Below the pieces are notes generated by a model. That model saw only the letters and a program-made list of their open reading frames with translations, did not search any database and was not told where the DNA came from. Of a stretch of 64,000 bases of DNA, positions 33,297 through 42,573 are shown piece after piece. The translations under genes were made by a program, and so were the position numbers. This stretch comes from Prosthecobacter sp. (GTDB lineage Bacteria > Verrucomicrobiota > Verrucomicrobiia > Verrucomicrobiales > Verrucomicrobiaceae): NCBI GenBank assembly GCA_021733925.1, contig JAIPJY010000026.1, positions 1 through 64,000 on the forward strand, written 5' to 3'. The number at the start of each line of letters is the position of its first letter. Within the stretch, counting starts at the first letter, position 1.

Positions 33297-34580
33297 CTAC
33301 CATGAGCCCGTGATGCCGGCTCCCACGAGATCACGCGCAAAAGGCTGTGATCCTGTGCCGGTGGAATCGTTCGTCGTGTGCTGGTAAAAAACCTCCAGCG
33401 ACACATGGCGCTGCAGTGCGTATTTCAGCCAGGGCCGCATGAATACGACATTGTCTTTGCGCGTGCCAGACACACCGGCGACATATGAATGATAAGTGGA
33501 TAGGTCGTAACCAGCATCAGCACCGAGGGTGACCTTGGTGCCAATCTGCTGCTGGATGCCCATCAGCACACCTTCCGACTGAAAGTACTGTCCGCTGAGG
33601 GAAGGGGAGTTTTGCGCACGCGCATACAAATTGGCATACAGCGTGGTTTTGGGGCTCGCGGCATACTTGAACCCAATCGCGCCCAGCGGCAGCGTGGAAT
33701 CACCCGCTGAAGCCGTGTGGAGCATGTGAACCCCTGCGTTTCCCGTGAGTGAAAGCTTCTTGGATGCCTCATACTCCAGGCGCACGAGGTAATCCTGACC
33801 GGTCTGGCCACCGCTCCTGTCCACCTCCTGCAGCATTTCGTTGAACTGAAGGCCCAGCCGAAACCTCGGTGAAAACGAGTAGTCGGCAAACACGCCGAAC
33901 CGGTAGGTGGTGGAAGAAATCAGTGCATCATAGTGCGTGCGCTGAAGCTGTCCGTTGAGTCCCACCCGCACCTTTTCAGATACCTCATACATGATCTGCA
34001 GCTGCGGGGAGAACTGCACGCGTGCCGCCTGTCCGCCCACATCAAGATCACCGCCGGTCACCTGATGGAAAAGCCCCGAGAGCTTGAACGAAGTTTTCTT
34101 CATGCGGTAGGCAAGCGACAGCCGCAGGAAATGGTTGAATGAGTTTTGCTGGCTGAATTTGTCGTAGAAATTGAATTGGGCGTTGTAGTCAGCGAGCACC
34201 TGCAGCTTCGCCTTCTCATCTCCATAGGAGTATTGAAAGCCCGGACTGAAGCTGTACATCATGTCGCTCTGCACATCCGTGTTTCTCAGAAACACATTCG
34301 AATCGTGCCTCCAGGTGCCCGAGGTGTACACACTCAGCTTCCAGTTCTTCAGAAGCTTCATCTGGTAGTTCATGAACTCATCCAGAAAGACATCCTCGGA
34401 GTCATTCTCATCCAATGTATCGAGCACCTTTTCAGACGCAGGGGAGGCGAGCGACGCCTGAGTGCCGGCCGCAGCGTCACGCAGTGTCTCCTGACCCTCG
34501 GCATTCACTGCATGCAACATCATGCTGCACACAAGCAGTGCGGCAGGTAGTCTTGGCGATGTTGGTATTTTGATGTTCAT
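33297..34580 (-). CDS. Outer-membrane beta-barrel protein of the export operon
   Basis: The 427-residue protein has a signal peptide (to about 'HAVNAEG') and repeated amphipathic strands, each ending in aromatic residues, such as 'FSPGFQYSYGDEKAKLQVLA' and 'LRLSLAYRMKKTSFKLSGLF', closing with a terminal Trp ('GITGSW') typical of barrels inserted by BamA. Proteins like this accompany exopolysaccharide operons with exosortases and may form the outer-membrane exit port for the polymer. It lies 18 bases before the Wza-like gene. Exact family not identified. Confidence 0.8.
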   Translation of the reverse strand: MNIKIPTSPRLPAALLVCSMMLHAVNAEGQETLRDAAAGTQASLASPASEKVLDTLDENDSEDVFLDEFMNYQMKLLKNWKLSVYTSGTWRHDSNVFLRNTDVQSDMMYSFSPGFQYSYGDEKAKLQVLADYNAQFNFYDKFSQQNSFNHFLRLSLAYRMKKTSFKLSGLFHQVTGGDLDVGGQAARVQFSPQLQIMYEVSEKVRVGLNGQLQRTHYDALISSTTYRFGVFADYSFSPRFRLGLQFNEMLQEVDRSGGQTGQDYLVRLEYEASKKLSLTGNAGVHMLHTASAGDSTLPLGAIGFKYAASPKTTLYANLYARAQNSPSLSGQYFQSEGVLMGIQQQIGTKVTLGADAGYDLSTYHSYVAGVSGTRKDNVVFMRPWLKYALQRHVSLEVFYQHTTNDSTGTGSQPFARDLVGAGITGSW

Positions 34581-34588
34581 CAGCTGAG

Positions 34589-35515
34589 TTAGGGGGTGTC
34601 GGCAGAAACGACCGGAAGTGGGTTCTGTGGGGTGGACAAATCGGGGTTCGATGAAGGGTTGGTGGGCAGCGTGCCTGATGGGCTCGTGGTCGTGCCGCCG
34701 ATCGTCGTGGTCGTGCCGCTGGATGACGGGGTGACGAGCATCTGCTTCGACTGTGTCACGAGATTGCTGCCGCCTGTGGATGTGCCGCCGGTGAGATTGG
34801 TGACCTTGCCTGTCTGCGTATCCACCAGCTCCGCTGCGATTTTGCCGCCACGGTTGAACAGCCAGATGACCGACCCCTGCGGCACCTTGACCTGGCCGCC
34901 CACTTCGCCACCGCCTGCCGCCGCCCCTTTGCCAATGCTGACATGGCTCAAGCCTTCACCCACCGCCACCACCGTTCTGCCCTCATCATGCTGCACCGTC
35001 CATGTCGCTGCTGTGATTTGCTTCGTGGTTTTATCCGTTGGCTGTGCGCTGTCATCCGCCTCTGGAGGCCCGCCCATCTTGTTGACGATCACACCTTCAT
35101 CAGTGCCCACGGTCACTTTGATGGCCGGCTGGCTTTCCTTGGAAGTCCCCTGCGGGGTTGGGTCCATGTGAAACAAAGCTTTCCCGGCAATAATGGTGCA
35201 CATCACATTGCCCCCGCCATCGGAATGGGCATCCGCTCCGTCAAACCGCACTTTCGTATCCGGGTAGATCACCACATGAAGTGTCGGCAGTGGCTTCAGC
35301 GAAGCCCCGGATTCAGCGCCACAAGTGATGACCGTTCCAGATCGAACAGTGTCACCTTTATGCACCTTCTTTTCACCCAGCCCGACCGTGGACACCATCA
35401 CCACGCCTTTAACCGCAGCAAACCGCGCCGAAACATGAGTGCCTTCCTGCGCACTGAGCGATCCGACAGCAATAAATACCATCAGCCAGCACAAGAAAAG
35501 AGGATGACGCGGCAT
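34589..35515 (-). CDS. FecR-domain-like secreted protein
   Basis: From the Met at 35515 the product is 308 residues with a signal peptide ending 'VGSLSAQ'. A FecR-like segment follows ('KKVHKGDTVRSGTVITC', 'HVVIYPDTKVRFDGADAH', 'HVSIGKGAAAGGG'), then a Ser/Thr/Gly/Pro-rich low-complexity tail. FecR-like proteins without the iron-uptake context often accompany polysaccharide or secretion loci in this phylum. In-frame Mets at 35554 and 35581 would place 13-22 polar residues before the signal. It is the first gene of the export operon (FecR-like, barrel, Wza, Wzc); its function is not known. Confidence 0.7.
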   Translation of the reverse strand: MPRHPLFLCWLMVFIAVGSLSAQEGTHVSARFAAVKGVVMVSTVGLGEKKVHKGDTVRSGTVITCGAESGASLKPLPTLHVVIYPDTKVRFDGADAHSDGGGNVMCTIIAGKALFHMDPTPQGTSKESQPAIKVTVGTDEGVIVNKMGGPPEADDSAQPTDKTTKQITAATWTVQHDEGRTVVAVGEGLSHVSIGKGAAAGGGEVGGQVKVPQGSVIWLFNRGGKIAAELVDTQTGKVTNLTGGTSTGGSNLVTQSKQMLVTPSSSGTTTTIGGTTTSPSGTLPTNPSSNPDLSTPQNPLPVVSADTP

Positions 35516-35803
35516 CGTCAGGTGGGCTCCCGACTCAGGCTTGTCATTATCCATGAAAACTCGATTGTTTAGAATCATCATGAACTATAAAGCACAGGGT
35601 TCTCCATAGAGACGCTTACGTGGCTTAAATCTGGTTAAGGCTATGCTTATTGACAGCACCACTTCTGAGAACTCCCCAGTGCCAATAAATCCAAAGTAAT
35701 AGACTGAAGCTCTAGGAATTAGAGCATGGCTCCGCCATCAGTCACCCACTTCACTGCACCGCCAACCGTCTCTCCGCACGGCTTGGCATCCCCTTCATTC
35801 CCC

Positions 35804-37054
35804 TCAAGCTGGCACCAGCTCATCCACCGGCACATTCTGCCGCCAGTCCCGATGACCTTCAGCCTCTGGATCCACCGCAGTGGAAACTGCCGCAAACCGT
35901 TCCCATTCGCCTTCGACAAACTGCTGGAAGCGATCGCGAAAAATCTTTGTGCTGAAGCGCTCCGCATTTCTCCGGCAGGAGAGGGCATCCCACTCGCGTG
36001 TTTCAAATTCACCAATCGCACCCTGCAAAGATTCAACACTCTGTTCACCAAAAAACAGCCCGGTTTTATTCTCAACCACCGTCTCCAGCGCACCACCGCG
36101 TCCATACGCAATGACGGGCGTGCCGCATGCCTGCGCCTCCAGCAGGATGATGCCAAAATCTTCCTCGCCACCGAACACAAATCCACGCGCCTGCTGCAGA
36201 TGCTGCTTCAGCACCGCCTGCGGCTGCCAGCCCAGCACCTTCACATTCGGCCCCGCAAGACGCCGCAGCTTCGGCAGTTCCGGCCCGTCACCAATCACCA
36301 CCAGTTCGCGGTCAGGCATCCCATTGAATGCCTCAATAATCAGATCCATGCGCTTGTAAGGCACCAGCCGCGAGGCCGTCACGTAATAATTCTCTTTCTC
36401 ATGGCAGGTGTCAAACCGCTCGATGTTCACCGGCGGATACACCACCGTCGCGTCACGGCGATAAACCTTCTCAATTCGCCGCGCAATGAAGCGCGAATTC
36501 GCCATGAACGCATCCACACCCGCAGCCGTACGGCTGTCCCACATGCGAATGAAATGCAGCATGCTGCGCACCAGCCAGGAGATGGGGCCACGGTCCATCT
36601 TCGACTCCTTCAGATACTGGTTCTGCAAATCCCACGCATAACGAATCGGCGAGTGGCAGTAGCACAGATGCAGCTGGCGCGGCCCGGTGATGATGCCCTT
36701 CGCAAACGCATAGCTGCTCGTGATCACCATGTCATAGCTGCTGAAATTAAACTGCTCGATCGCCAGCGGCATCAGCGGGAAGCAATGACGGTAGTACTTT
36801 TTTCCACCCGGAAGCTTCTGCACAAACGATGTCTTGACCGGCTTCCCGTTCAAAAACTTCCGGCTCTCATCATCCAGCGCATCGATGAGACTGAACACAT
36901 CAGCTTCCGGGTACACTTTCAGCATCTGCTCCAGTACTCGTTCGGCTCCTCCATAAACAGGAAGCCAGTCGTGGACGATGGCGATACGACGCTTGGATGG
37001 GGTGCTGCTCATGGCGGTGTTTGTTGGGGTAGGGGTGTTTGGGGCAAAGTTCAT
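35804..37054 (-). CDS. Family 4 glycosyltransferase
   Basis: The 416-residue protein opens with 'IAIVHDWLPVYGGAERVLEQ', the acceptor-side loop of GT4 enzymes, and contains the donor-binding Glu pair in 'EEDFGIILLEAQACGTPVIA'. Mid-protein 'CHSPIRYAWDLQNQYL' resembles WbaZ/WbdC-like mannosyltransferases. It transfers a sugar to the growing lipid-linked repeat unit on the cytoplasmic face. The start at 37054 overlaps the upstream gene by ATGA; an internal Met at 37012 gives a shorter protein beginning directly at the fold. Sugar specificity cannot be told. Confidence 0.88.
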   Translation of the reverse strand: MNFAPNTPTPTNTAMSSTPSKRRIAIVHDWLPVYGGAERVLEQMLKVYPEADVFSLIDALDDESRKFLNGKPVKTSFVQKLPGGKKYYRHCFPLMPLAIEQFNFSSYDMVITSSYAFAKGIITGPRQLHLCYCHSPIRYAWDLQNQYLKESKMDRGPISWLVRSMLHFIRMWDSRTAAGVDAFMANSRFIARRIEKVYRRDATVVYPPVNIERFDTCHEKENYYVTASRLVPYKRMDLIIEAFNGMPDRELVVIGDGPELPKLRRLAGPNVKVLGWQPQAVLKQHLQQARGFVFGGEEDFGIILLEAQACGTPVIAYGRGGALETVVENKTGLFFGEQSVESLQGAIGEFETREWDALSCRRNAERFSTKIFRDRFQQFVEGEWERFAAVSTAVDPEAEGHRDWRQNVPVDELVPA

Positions 37055-38667
37055 GCCGCCTGTTGAATGGTTTGCGTTTCAGCCGTCTCGGATTCCTTTC
37101 GGAACACACGGCTCGCGGTCTGACGAATAACAGATTCGATTTTTTCCTGCACCGCACTCAGCGCGTAAATGTCCTGCGCCGTCTGCTGCGCCTGCCGGGA
37201 AAGTTCCATCGCAAAGCGTGAGTCTCCCTGCAAACGCTTCAAAGCATCTGCGAGCTCACTCGCACTACCAGGATCCACCAGCAGTCCGGTCTCCTCATGC
37301 TGCACAATCTCCGCCGCACCACCCGCACGCGAGGCGATCACCGGCTTGCCCGCCAGCATGCCTTCCACAATCACACGGCCAAAAGGTTCGGGATACACCG
37401 ACGCGTGCACCACCACATCAGCCATGTCAAAATACGCCATCGTCTCCTTTTGAAATCCTGCGAAGTGAATCCGCCCTGCAAGCTCCGGCGCATCCGCCTG
37501 GGTATGCAGCTCCTGCGCATACTTGCGGTCCTCATCCGTGAACAGCGCATCTCCCAGCAGCACCGCATGTGCGGCAGGCAAAACTTTCAGTGCCTCCAGC
37601 AGCACATGCTGGCCCTTCCAGTGCGCCAGTCGTCCCGCCATCAAAACCGTCCACGCGTCAGACGGAATGCCAAGACCCGCACGCAATGCCTTCACCTCAC
37701 TTGCCGGCGAGCGTTCAGTTGGAATGCGGAACCCATTGGGAATGACCACACACAGTTCAGCGCGACCACCGCACGCAATGAAGGCCGCCTTCGTCGCCTC
37801 TGAATTCGCGATCACACTTTGTGCGCAGAAGTTTGCGCAATGAATCAACGCCTGCTGGTTCAGCAGGCTGAAGTGACCGTCCGCAATGATGTCGTGAAGA
37901 TGAAAAATCAAAGGCCGCCCCGCCAGCCGTGCCGCAGGACCACCAATGATCAAAGCCTTCGCAGTGTTCGCATACACCACGTCAAATGACCGTGCCGCCT
38001 GCACAATCCGCAGCATCAGTTGCAGGATGCCTGGGATGGATCTCAGCACGCGTTTCAGCCCCGCCTGCTTGTCCACCGTCGATGCCTCATCACCCAGTTC
38101 CAGCACACTCGTTTTCACGCCGACATTTTCCAGCGCCGTGCGAAACTCACCGTCTTGAAATAAAATCACTTCGCTGTCAGCAGCGCGTGCAGCGGCAATG
38201 TCCAGCAGCATCAGCTCCGCACCGCCCAGACGTCCCGTCTGATCAAGAAACAGCACCTGCGGCTCCTTGTGGCCTGTCTTTTTGCGGATGCTCAGCAACT
38301 GCAGCACCATGCCGACAACGATGCCGCCCACACATCCGAACAAACCCGCCCACACATCCGCCTTGTCCATCGCACGTCCTGGGATCGAAGACTGCATCAG
38401 CTCCAGCAGGATGTTCAGCAGCGTGATGAATCCCGTCATCAGCCACATGCGGCTGAAGGCCTTTTCCAGCGCTCCAAACGCCAGCCAGACCGTCGTGCCG
38501 AGAATGCCGAACGCTCCCAGATTGAGCCAGAAATCCATGAGGTCGAAGTACTCAGACCAGCGGAAAGGCAGGAAGGGGATGCGCGGGCTTCCCAGCGTCG
38601 GCTTCAGCGCCAGCCACAGTCCTGCGGCAAGCATGATCAGCAGTGCGATGCGTGCGTATCGTTTCAT
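37051..38667 (-). CDS. VanZ-like membrane domain fused to a family 4 glycosyltransferase
   Basis: From the Met at 38667 the protein is 538 residues. The first 130 form about four membrane helices with a VanZ-like pattern ('LLELMQSSIPGRAMDKADVW' followed by 'GCVGGIVVG'). The rest is a GT4 enzyme: 'FLDQTGRLGGAELMLLDIA' at its start, 'VLMAGRLAHWKGQHVLLEAL' and 'EPFGRVIVEGMLAGKPVIAS' for the donor. This joins two proteins usually separate. The start overlaps the upstream stop by ATGA. The VanZ part may anchor the enzyme or bind a lipid carrier; unknown. Confidence 0.85.
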   Translation of the reverse strand: MKRYARIALLIMLAAGLWLALKPTLGSPRIPFLPFRWSEYFDLMDFWLNLGAFGILGTTVWLAFGALEKAFSRMWLMTGFITLLNILLELMQSSIPGRAMDKADVWAGLFGCVGGIVVGMVLQLLSIRKKTGHKEPQVLFLDQTGRLGGAELMLLDIAAARAADSEVILFQDGEFRTALENVGVKTSVLELGDEASTVDKQAGLKRVLRSIPGILQLMLRIVQAARSFDVVYANTAKALIIGGPAARLAGRPLIFHLHDIIADGHFSLLNQQALIHCANFCAQSVIANSEATKAAFIACGGRAELCVVIPNGFRIPTERSPASEVKALRAGLGIPSDAWTVLMAGRLAHWKGQHVLLEALKVLPAAHAVLLGDALFTDEDRKYAQELHTQADAPELAGRIHFAGFQKETMAYFDMADVVVHASVYPEPFGRVIVEGMLAGKPVIASRAGGAAEIVQHEETGLLVDPGSASELADALKRLQGDSRFAMELSRQAQQTAQDIYALSAVQEKIESVIRQTASRVFRKESETAETQTIQQAA

Positions 38668-39773
38668 GATGTTTGGGGGCGCCATCCGGCTTCGCGGTAC
38701 ACTTCACACACCTGTTTGGCGATCCGGTCCCACGTGAAGCCGCGCATCACATGCTCACGGCACGCTTCACGCGTTGGCAGGCGCAGCGTCCCGTCCAGCC
38801 ATCGGCTCAGTCCATCAGCGATGTGTTCGCTGCTCGTTCCTTTCAAAACCAAATCTTCACCCAGCCCATCCACCGTGTCCGGCAGACCACCCACGGGTGT
38901 CACCAGCACCGGTGTGCCGCACGCCAGTGATTCCAGCGAGATCAATCCAAAACCCTCCAGCGCAGAACTTGGCACGATCGAAAGATCCGCCGCCGCATAC
39001 ACCGTTGGCAGGGTGGCCTCCGGGATGAAGCCAAGAAACTCCACGCTCTTGGACAACCCTGCGCGCAGCACCTGCTGCTCCAGTTCCTCACGCAGCGGGC
39101 CTTGGCCGCCAATCATGAGCTTCACGTCAGGATGTTGCACCGTTGCCTTTCCGAAGGCTTCGATCAATGTTTCCAGTCCCATGCGCCGCGCCAGCCTGCG
39201 CACACACACAATGATTTTCTGCTTCTGCGGCCACAGCATGCGCTGCCGCGCTTCCACCACATCCAGTGGTTGAAACGCATCCGTTTCCACACCGCCAGGA
39301 ATCACATGCACTCGGTCTGCCGGCACGCCATAGCCCTGGCAGAGCTGATCTCGAAACGCCTTGGAAAGAACGATGAAACGATCTGCGCGGTGGTACACCG
39401 CGCGCTCCAGCATGCGCTTGCACATCACCGTGTGCATCTTGCCTCCTTCACGCTGCGACTCACTGGCCCATGGCCCATGAAAATGCACCACATGTCCGTC
39501 CCACCGTCGGCCCAGCAGTGCCGGCAGCGCGTAGAGCGCAAAGTGAGACGCCAGCAGTCTGCCGCGCCTTGGCACCACGGCTTCGCGCACCGCCTTCCAG
39601 CGCTGCATCAGCGGTTTGTTCGCAGGGCCCAGGCAGGCCGCTTTTTCAGAATCACCAAAGCCGTACGCTGTCACACGCACCCCCTGGCGCACCAGCGCGT
39701 TGTTCAGACCGCTGAAGTAGCGGTCCACTCCGACTGCGGAGGCCTTCAAATTCATGCCGAGTTGTGCAATCAT
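38664..39773 (-). CDS. Family 4 glycosyltransferase
   Basis: This 369-residue GT4 enzyme starts 'MIAQLGMNLKASAVGVDRYF' (acceptor domain) and has the donor motifs 'KIIVCVRRLARRMGLETLIE' and 'EGFGLISLESLACGTPVLVT'. 'FHGPWASESQREG' resembles glycosyltransferases of exopolysaccharide loci. It overlaps the hexapeptide protein gene before it and the fusion gene after it, both by ATGA, so the three are translated in chain. Substrate unknown. Confidence 0.88.
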   Translation of the reverse strand: MIAQLGMNLKASAVGVDRYFSGLNNALVRQGVRVTAYGFGDSEKAACLGPANKPLMQRWKAVREAVVPRRGRLLASHFALYALPALLGRRWDGHVVHFHGPWASESQREGGKMHTVMCKRMLERAVYHRADRFIVLSKAFRDQLCQGYGVPADRVHVIPGGVETDAFQPLDVVEARQRMLWPQKQKIIVCVRRLARRMGLETLIEAFGKATVQHPDVKLMIGGQGPLREELEQQVLRAGLSKSVEFLGFIPEATLPTVYAAADLSIVPSSALEGFGLISLESLACGTPVLVTPVGGLPDTVDGLGEDLVLKGTSSEHIADGLSRWLDGTLRLPTREACREHVMRGFTWDRIAKQVCEVYREAGWRPQTS

Positions 39774-40228
39774 GATGGTTTCGCGACGTCGCCGATTTTG
39801 CGTGCCGGATTGCCGGCCCAGATTTCAAAGGGTGGAATGTTCTTCGTCAGCACCGATCCGGCGCCGAGCACCGACTTCTGGCCAATCGTCAAAGGTGTGT
39901 TCGGGCGTGCCACCACGATGCTGTGCGCTCCGATCGTCACATCATCCTCCAGCGTGATGAAATGCGGCGAGCCGATCCACGTTTCCGCCGCCAGTGTGAC
40001 ATGATGGTAAACACGGCACCGCTTGCCGATGCGCACCTGCGGGTGCATCACGATGCCCATCGCATAATGCTCCAGGATCACGCCATCGCCCACCTCCGCT
40101 TCGGCGGGCAGCAGGCACTTGTGCAGCGTGAAGTTCACCGTCTTCACGATGCGCGCGGGAAGTTTCCAGCCTCGACGCAGCAGGTCGCGGCTCCACTTCC
40201 AGAGCAGTTCAGGACTGTGCAAGCGCAT
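39770..40228 (-). CDS. Left-handed beta-helix acyltransferase (serine acetyltransferase-like)
   Basis: The 152-residue protein has hexapeptide repeats ('GVILEHYAMGIVMHPQVRIG', 'ITLEDDVTIGAHSIVVA', 'TIGQKSVLGAGSVL') that build a left-handed beta helix, and ends 'AGNPARKIG' as in sugar and serine acetyltransferases. The 'CRVYHHVTLAAE' His pair is a candidate catalytic/CoA site. In this setting an O- or N-acetylation of a sugar is more likely than cysteine synthesis. It overlaps the preceding glycosyltransferase gene by 20 bases and the following by ATGA. Confidence 0.85.
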   Translation of the reverse strand: MRLHSPELLWKWSRDLLRRGWKLPARIVKTVNFTLHKCLLPAEAEVGDGVILEHYAMGIVMHPQVRIGKRCRVYHHVTLAAETWIGSPHFITLEDDVTIGAHSIVVARPNTPLTIGQKSVLGAGSVLTKNIPPFEIWAGNPARKIGDVAKPS

Positions 40229-41408
40229 GGCTGGATTTGAAGGCTTGTTGTTTTTCTGCGCGCCCTGTCTGCGGATTCTTGGCTGCGGCGGTAAATGTTT
40301 CGATCATCTTCTGCGCCACGGCAGGGATGGAGATGTCGCGCTCCACCCAGTGGCGGCCATTTTCCGCCAGCTGGCGTCGCAGCTTCGGTCCGCTGATGAG
40401 CTGGCGCAGCAGCACCGCCATCGCAGCCGGGTCACGCTGCGTGAAGATGAGACCGCCTTCACTCTGGCGGATGAGATATGGGATCTCGCCCGAGTCGGAG
40501 CCGATCACCGCTGCGCCGCAGGCCATCGCCTCGGGGATCACCCGGCCAAATTGCTCTTCCCAGTTTGCCTGCGTTTCAGAAGGCAGCACCAGCATGTCCA
40601 TTGAGGCCAGCCAGCGCGGCGTTTCATCATGCGGGACGTAGCCCGCGAAGAAGATGCGGTCACGCACACCCTCCTTCGTGAGCAGTTGTTCGAACTCCGC
40701 CTGAAACTCTCCCGTGCCCACAAGCACCATGCGCCAGTCCAGATCACGCACACGGCCCAGCGCCGCTGCCATCGTGCGCAGACCCTTCGGCTCGATCAGA
40801 CGTCCCACATAGCCGATCACAGGCGACTTGGTTTGTGGAAAGCGCTCGGGCGGCGTTGCTTTCAGGCGCGGATGGTAGCGCTCAGGATCCAGCGGCAGCG
40901 CACACACGGTCTGCCTGCCACGGTACCCCTTGGCCTGCAGCACTTCCGCCACACGGTCCGTGATCGGCAGTGCGAAGCTCGATGAGCGATACACCATTTT
41001 CTCCAGCCATGAAAACGGCGCGGGATATTTCTTTTTGATGTTCTGGCAGGAGTAGAAGCCAAACGGCACCCGGATCGATCGGTTGTTGGCGTGGCAGACC
41101 TGTGCCGTGGCCAGCGCATACGGCTCATGGTTCATGTAGATCACGTCCGGCTTCAGCTCGCTCAGAAATCTCTGCCACCGCATGCGATACACGTGGAGGA
41201 TGATGCTCCCGTTTTTCCACACCGCGCAGCGGATCACGGAGTCTTCCAGTCCTTTACAAGGCTCCTGCCGCAGCGCATTGCCAAATTCGTCGTGCCACTG
41301 GTCCGGCACCACGAGGGTGATCTTCCAGCCCGTCTCACGTTGGACGCGGGCATACACCTCCTGGTTCAGGGCCGTGGCGGAGGAATGACTGACAATGAGA
41401 ATGTGCAT
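40209..41408 (-). CDS. Family 4 glycosyltransferase
   Basis: The 399-residue enzyme has a GT4 start ('MHILIVSHSSATALNQEVYA'), 'GYVGRLIEPKGLRTMAAAL' before the donor domain, and 'EEQFGRVIPEAMACGAAVIG' with the Glu pair. It belongs to the bundle that assembles the repeat unit. The tail after about residue 380 is Ala/Gln-rich and overlaps the following gene's start. Substrate not assigned. Confidence 0.88.
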   Translation of the reverse strand: MHILIVSHSSATALNQEVYARVQRETGWKITLVVPDQWHDEFGNALRQEPCKGLEDSVIRCAVWKNGSIILHVYRMRWQRFLSELKPDVIYMNHEPYALATAQVCHANNRSIRVPFGFYSCQNIKKKYPAPFSWLEKMVYRSSSFALPITDRVAEVLQAKGYRGRQTVCALPLDPERYHPRLKATPPERFPQTKSPVIGYVGRLIEPKGLRTMAAALGRVRDLDWRMVLVGTGEFQAEFEQLLTKEGVRDRIFFAGYVPHDETPRWLASMDMLVLPSETQANWEEQFGRVIPEAMACGAAVIGSDSGEIPYLIRQSEGGLIFTQRDPAAMAVLLRQLISGPKLRRQLAENGRHWVERDISIPAVAQKMIETFTAAAKNPQTGRAEKQQAFKSSHALAQS

Positions 41409-41418
41409 GGCTTCGAAA

Positions 41419-42573
41419 TCAGTTCGGGCTGTTAAGGTGGGCGAGATAGGCGTCTTCCGTCATCTGCGCGATGCGGTCCCAGGTGTAGTTCATCTCCACA
41501 CGTTCACGGGCATTGGCGCCCATGATCTTGAGATGATGCGGATGAGCACACAGTCGCCGCAGCACCGTGGCCACTTGCTCTGCATCATGCTCGATGAAGT
41601 CACCGTTTTCACCGGGGGAGATGAAGTCCTCCGTCCCATTGATGCGCGTGGCCACCACCGGCAGACCGCACGCGGCGGCTTCGATGGTCGCGAGGCTGAA
41701 GGCTTCATACCAGCTTGGAAAAAGGAAGAAGTCCGCGGCACCCAGCGCCTGAGGCATGTCTTGGCGGAAGCCGCCGAAGACGATGTGATCGGCGGCACCC
41801 GAATCACGCGCCATCTGCGTGAAGCGCGCACGGTCAGGGTCATCACCCGCCACAAACAGCGTCAGCGGCACATCCTTGAGATGTCCCATCGCCTGGATCG
41901 CAAAGTCGAGTCCCTTGCGTGCCCACTCACCGCCTGCAAAGATCGCCAAGATCCGGTCCTGCGGCACATTGTGCTTCGCACGCCATGAGCTCTTCGCCTC
42001 GGCACTGAGTGGTTTGAATCGCACCGTGTCCGCCGCATTGGGGACGATGCGTACCTGCGCTGGCCCGATGTTGTAATGCTTCTGCAGTTCAGCAGCCACA
42101 CCTCGCGACACCGGCAGAAACATCGGGGCCTTGTGCCCCGCACGGTGCTGATACAGCCGCTTCTCCGCCGCACACGTGGCATTCAGATACATCCAGCGCG
42201 TGAGTCGGCGTGCGGGCGAAACTTTTTCCGAGCGCCCCAGCCGGTCCAGAATCAGCTTCTTCGCAGGCTGAATGTTTTGAATCGTCACCACATTGCCGCG
42301 CTGCGTGTTGCAGCCAATCGTGTGGACGATTTCAAACTGTCCCGGACGCACCCGCCGGTTCACTTCCAGGTAGTAGCTGCCGAAGTCGATCACCTCCGCC
42401 CAGTTCACTCCTGGCACTCGATGCCAGTCGATGTTGGTGAGGTCGAGATCTTCCGCTTTGCGTGCGTAGAGATGCACCTCGTGCTTTTTGGCGAGTCGTT
42501 CGGCGACTTCATTGACCGCGCGCGCGCTGCCATCACGGCGGTTGCAGTTGATCATGGCGTAGGCGATTTTCAT
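41419..42573 (-). CDS. Family 4 glycosyltransferase
   Basis: The 384-residue protein shows 'MIAYAMINCNRRDGSARAVN'-like opening (here 'MKIAYAMINCNRRDGSARAV'), 'ILAIFAGGEWARKGLDFAIQ' and the donor motif 'EAFSLATIEAAACGLPVVAT'. The early 'VHLYARKAEDL' and 'VHTIGCNTQRGNVVTIQN' resemble heptosyl/hexosyl transferases of lipopolysaccharide core assembly (WaaG-like). It starts with an ATGA overlap from the polymerase-like gene. Substrate unknown. Confidence 0.88.
   Translation of the reverse strand: MKIAYAMINCNRRDGSARAVNEVAERLAKKHEVHLYARKAEDLDLTNIDWHRVPGVNWAEVIDFGSYYLEVNRRVRPGQFEIVHTIGCNTQRGNVVTIQNIQPAKKLILDRLGRSEKVSPARRLTRWMYLNATCAAEKRLYQHRAGHKAPMFLPVSRGVAAELQKHYNIGPAQVRIVPNAADTVRFKPLSAEAKSSWRAKHNVPQDRILAIFAGGEWARKGLDFAIQAMGHLKDVPLTLFVAGDDPDRARFTQMARDSGAADHIVFGGFRQDMPQALGAADFFLFPSWYEAFSLATIEAAACGLPVVATRINGTEDFISPGENGDFIEHDAEQVATVLRRLCAHPHHLKIMGANARERVEMNYTWDRIAQMTEDAYLAHLNSPN

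Noticed and set aside
35582..35700. Possible sigma-54 promoter upstream of the FecR-like gene (TGGCAC half-site on the minus strand)
   Set aside because: The second half (TTGCA-like at the right spacing) is missing.
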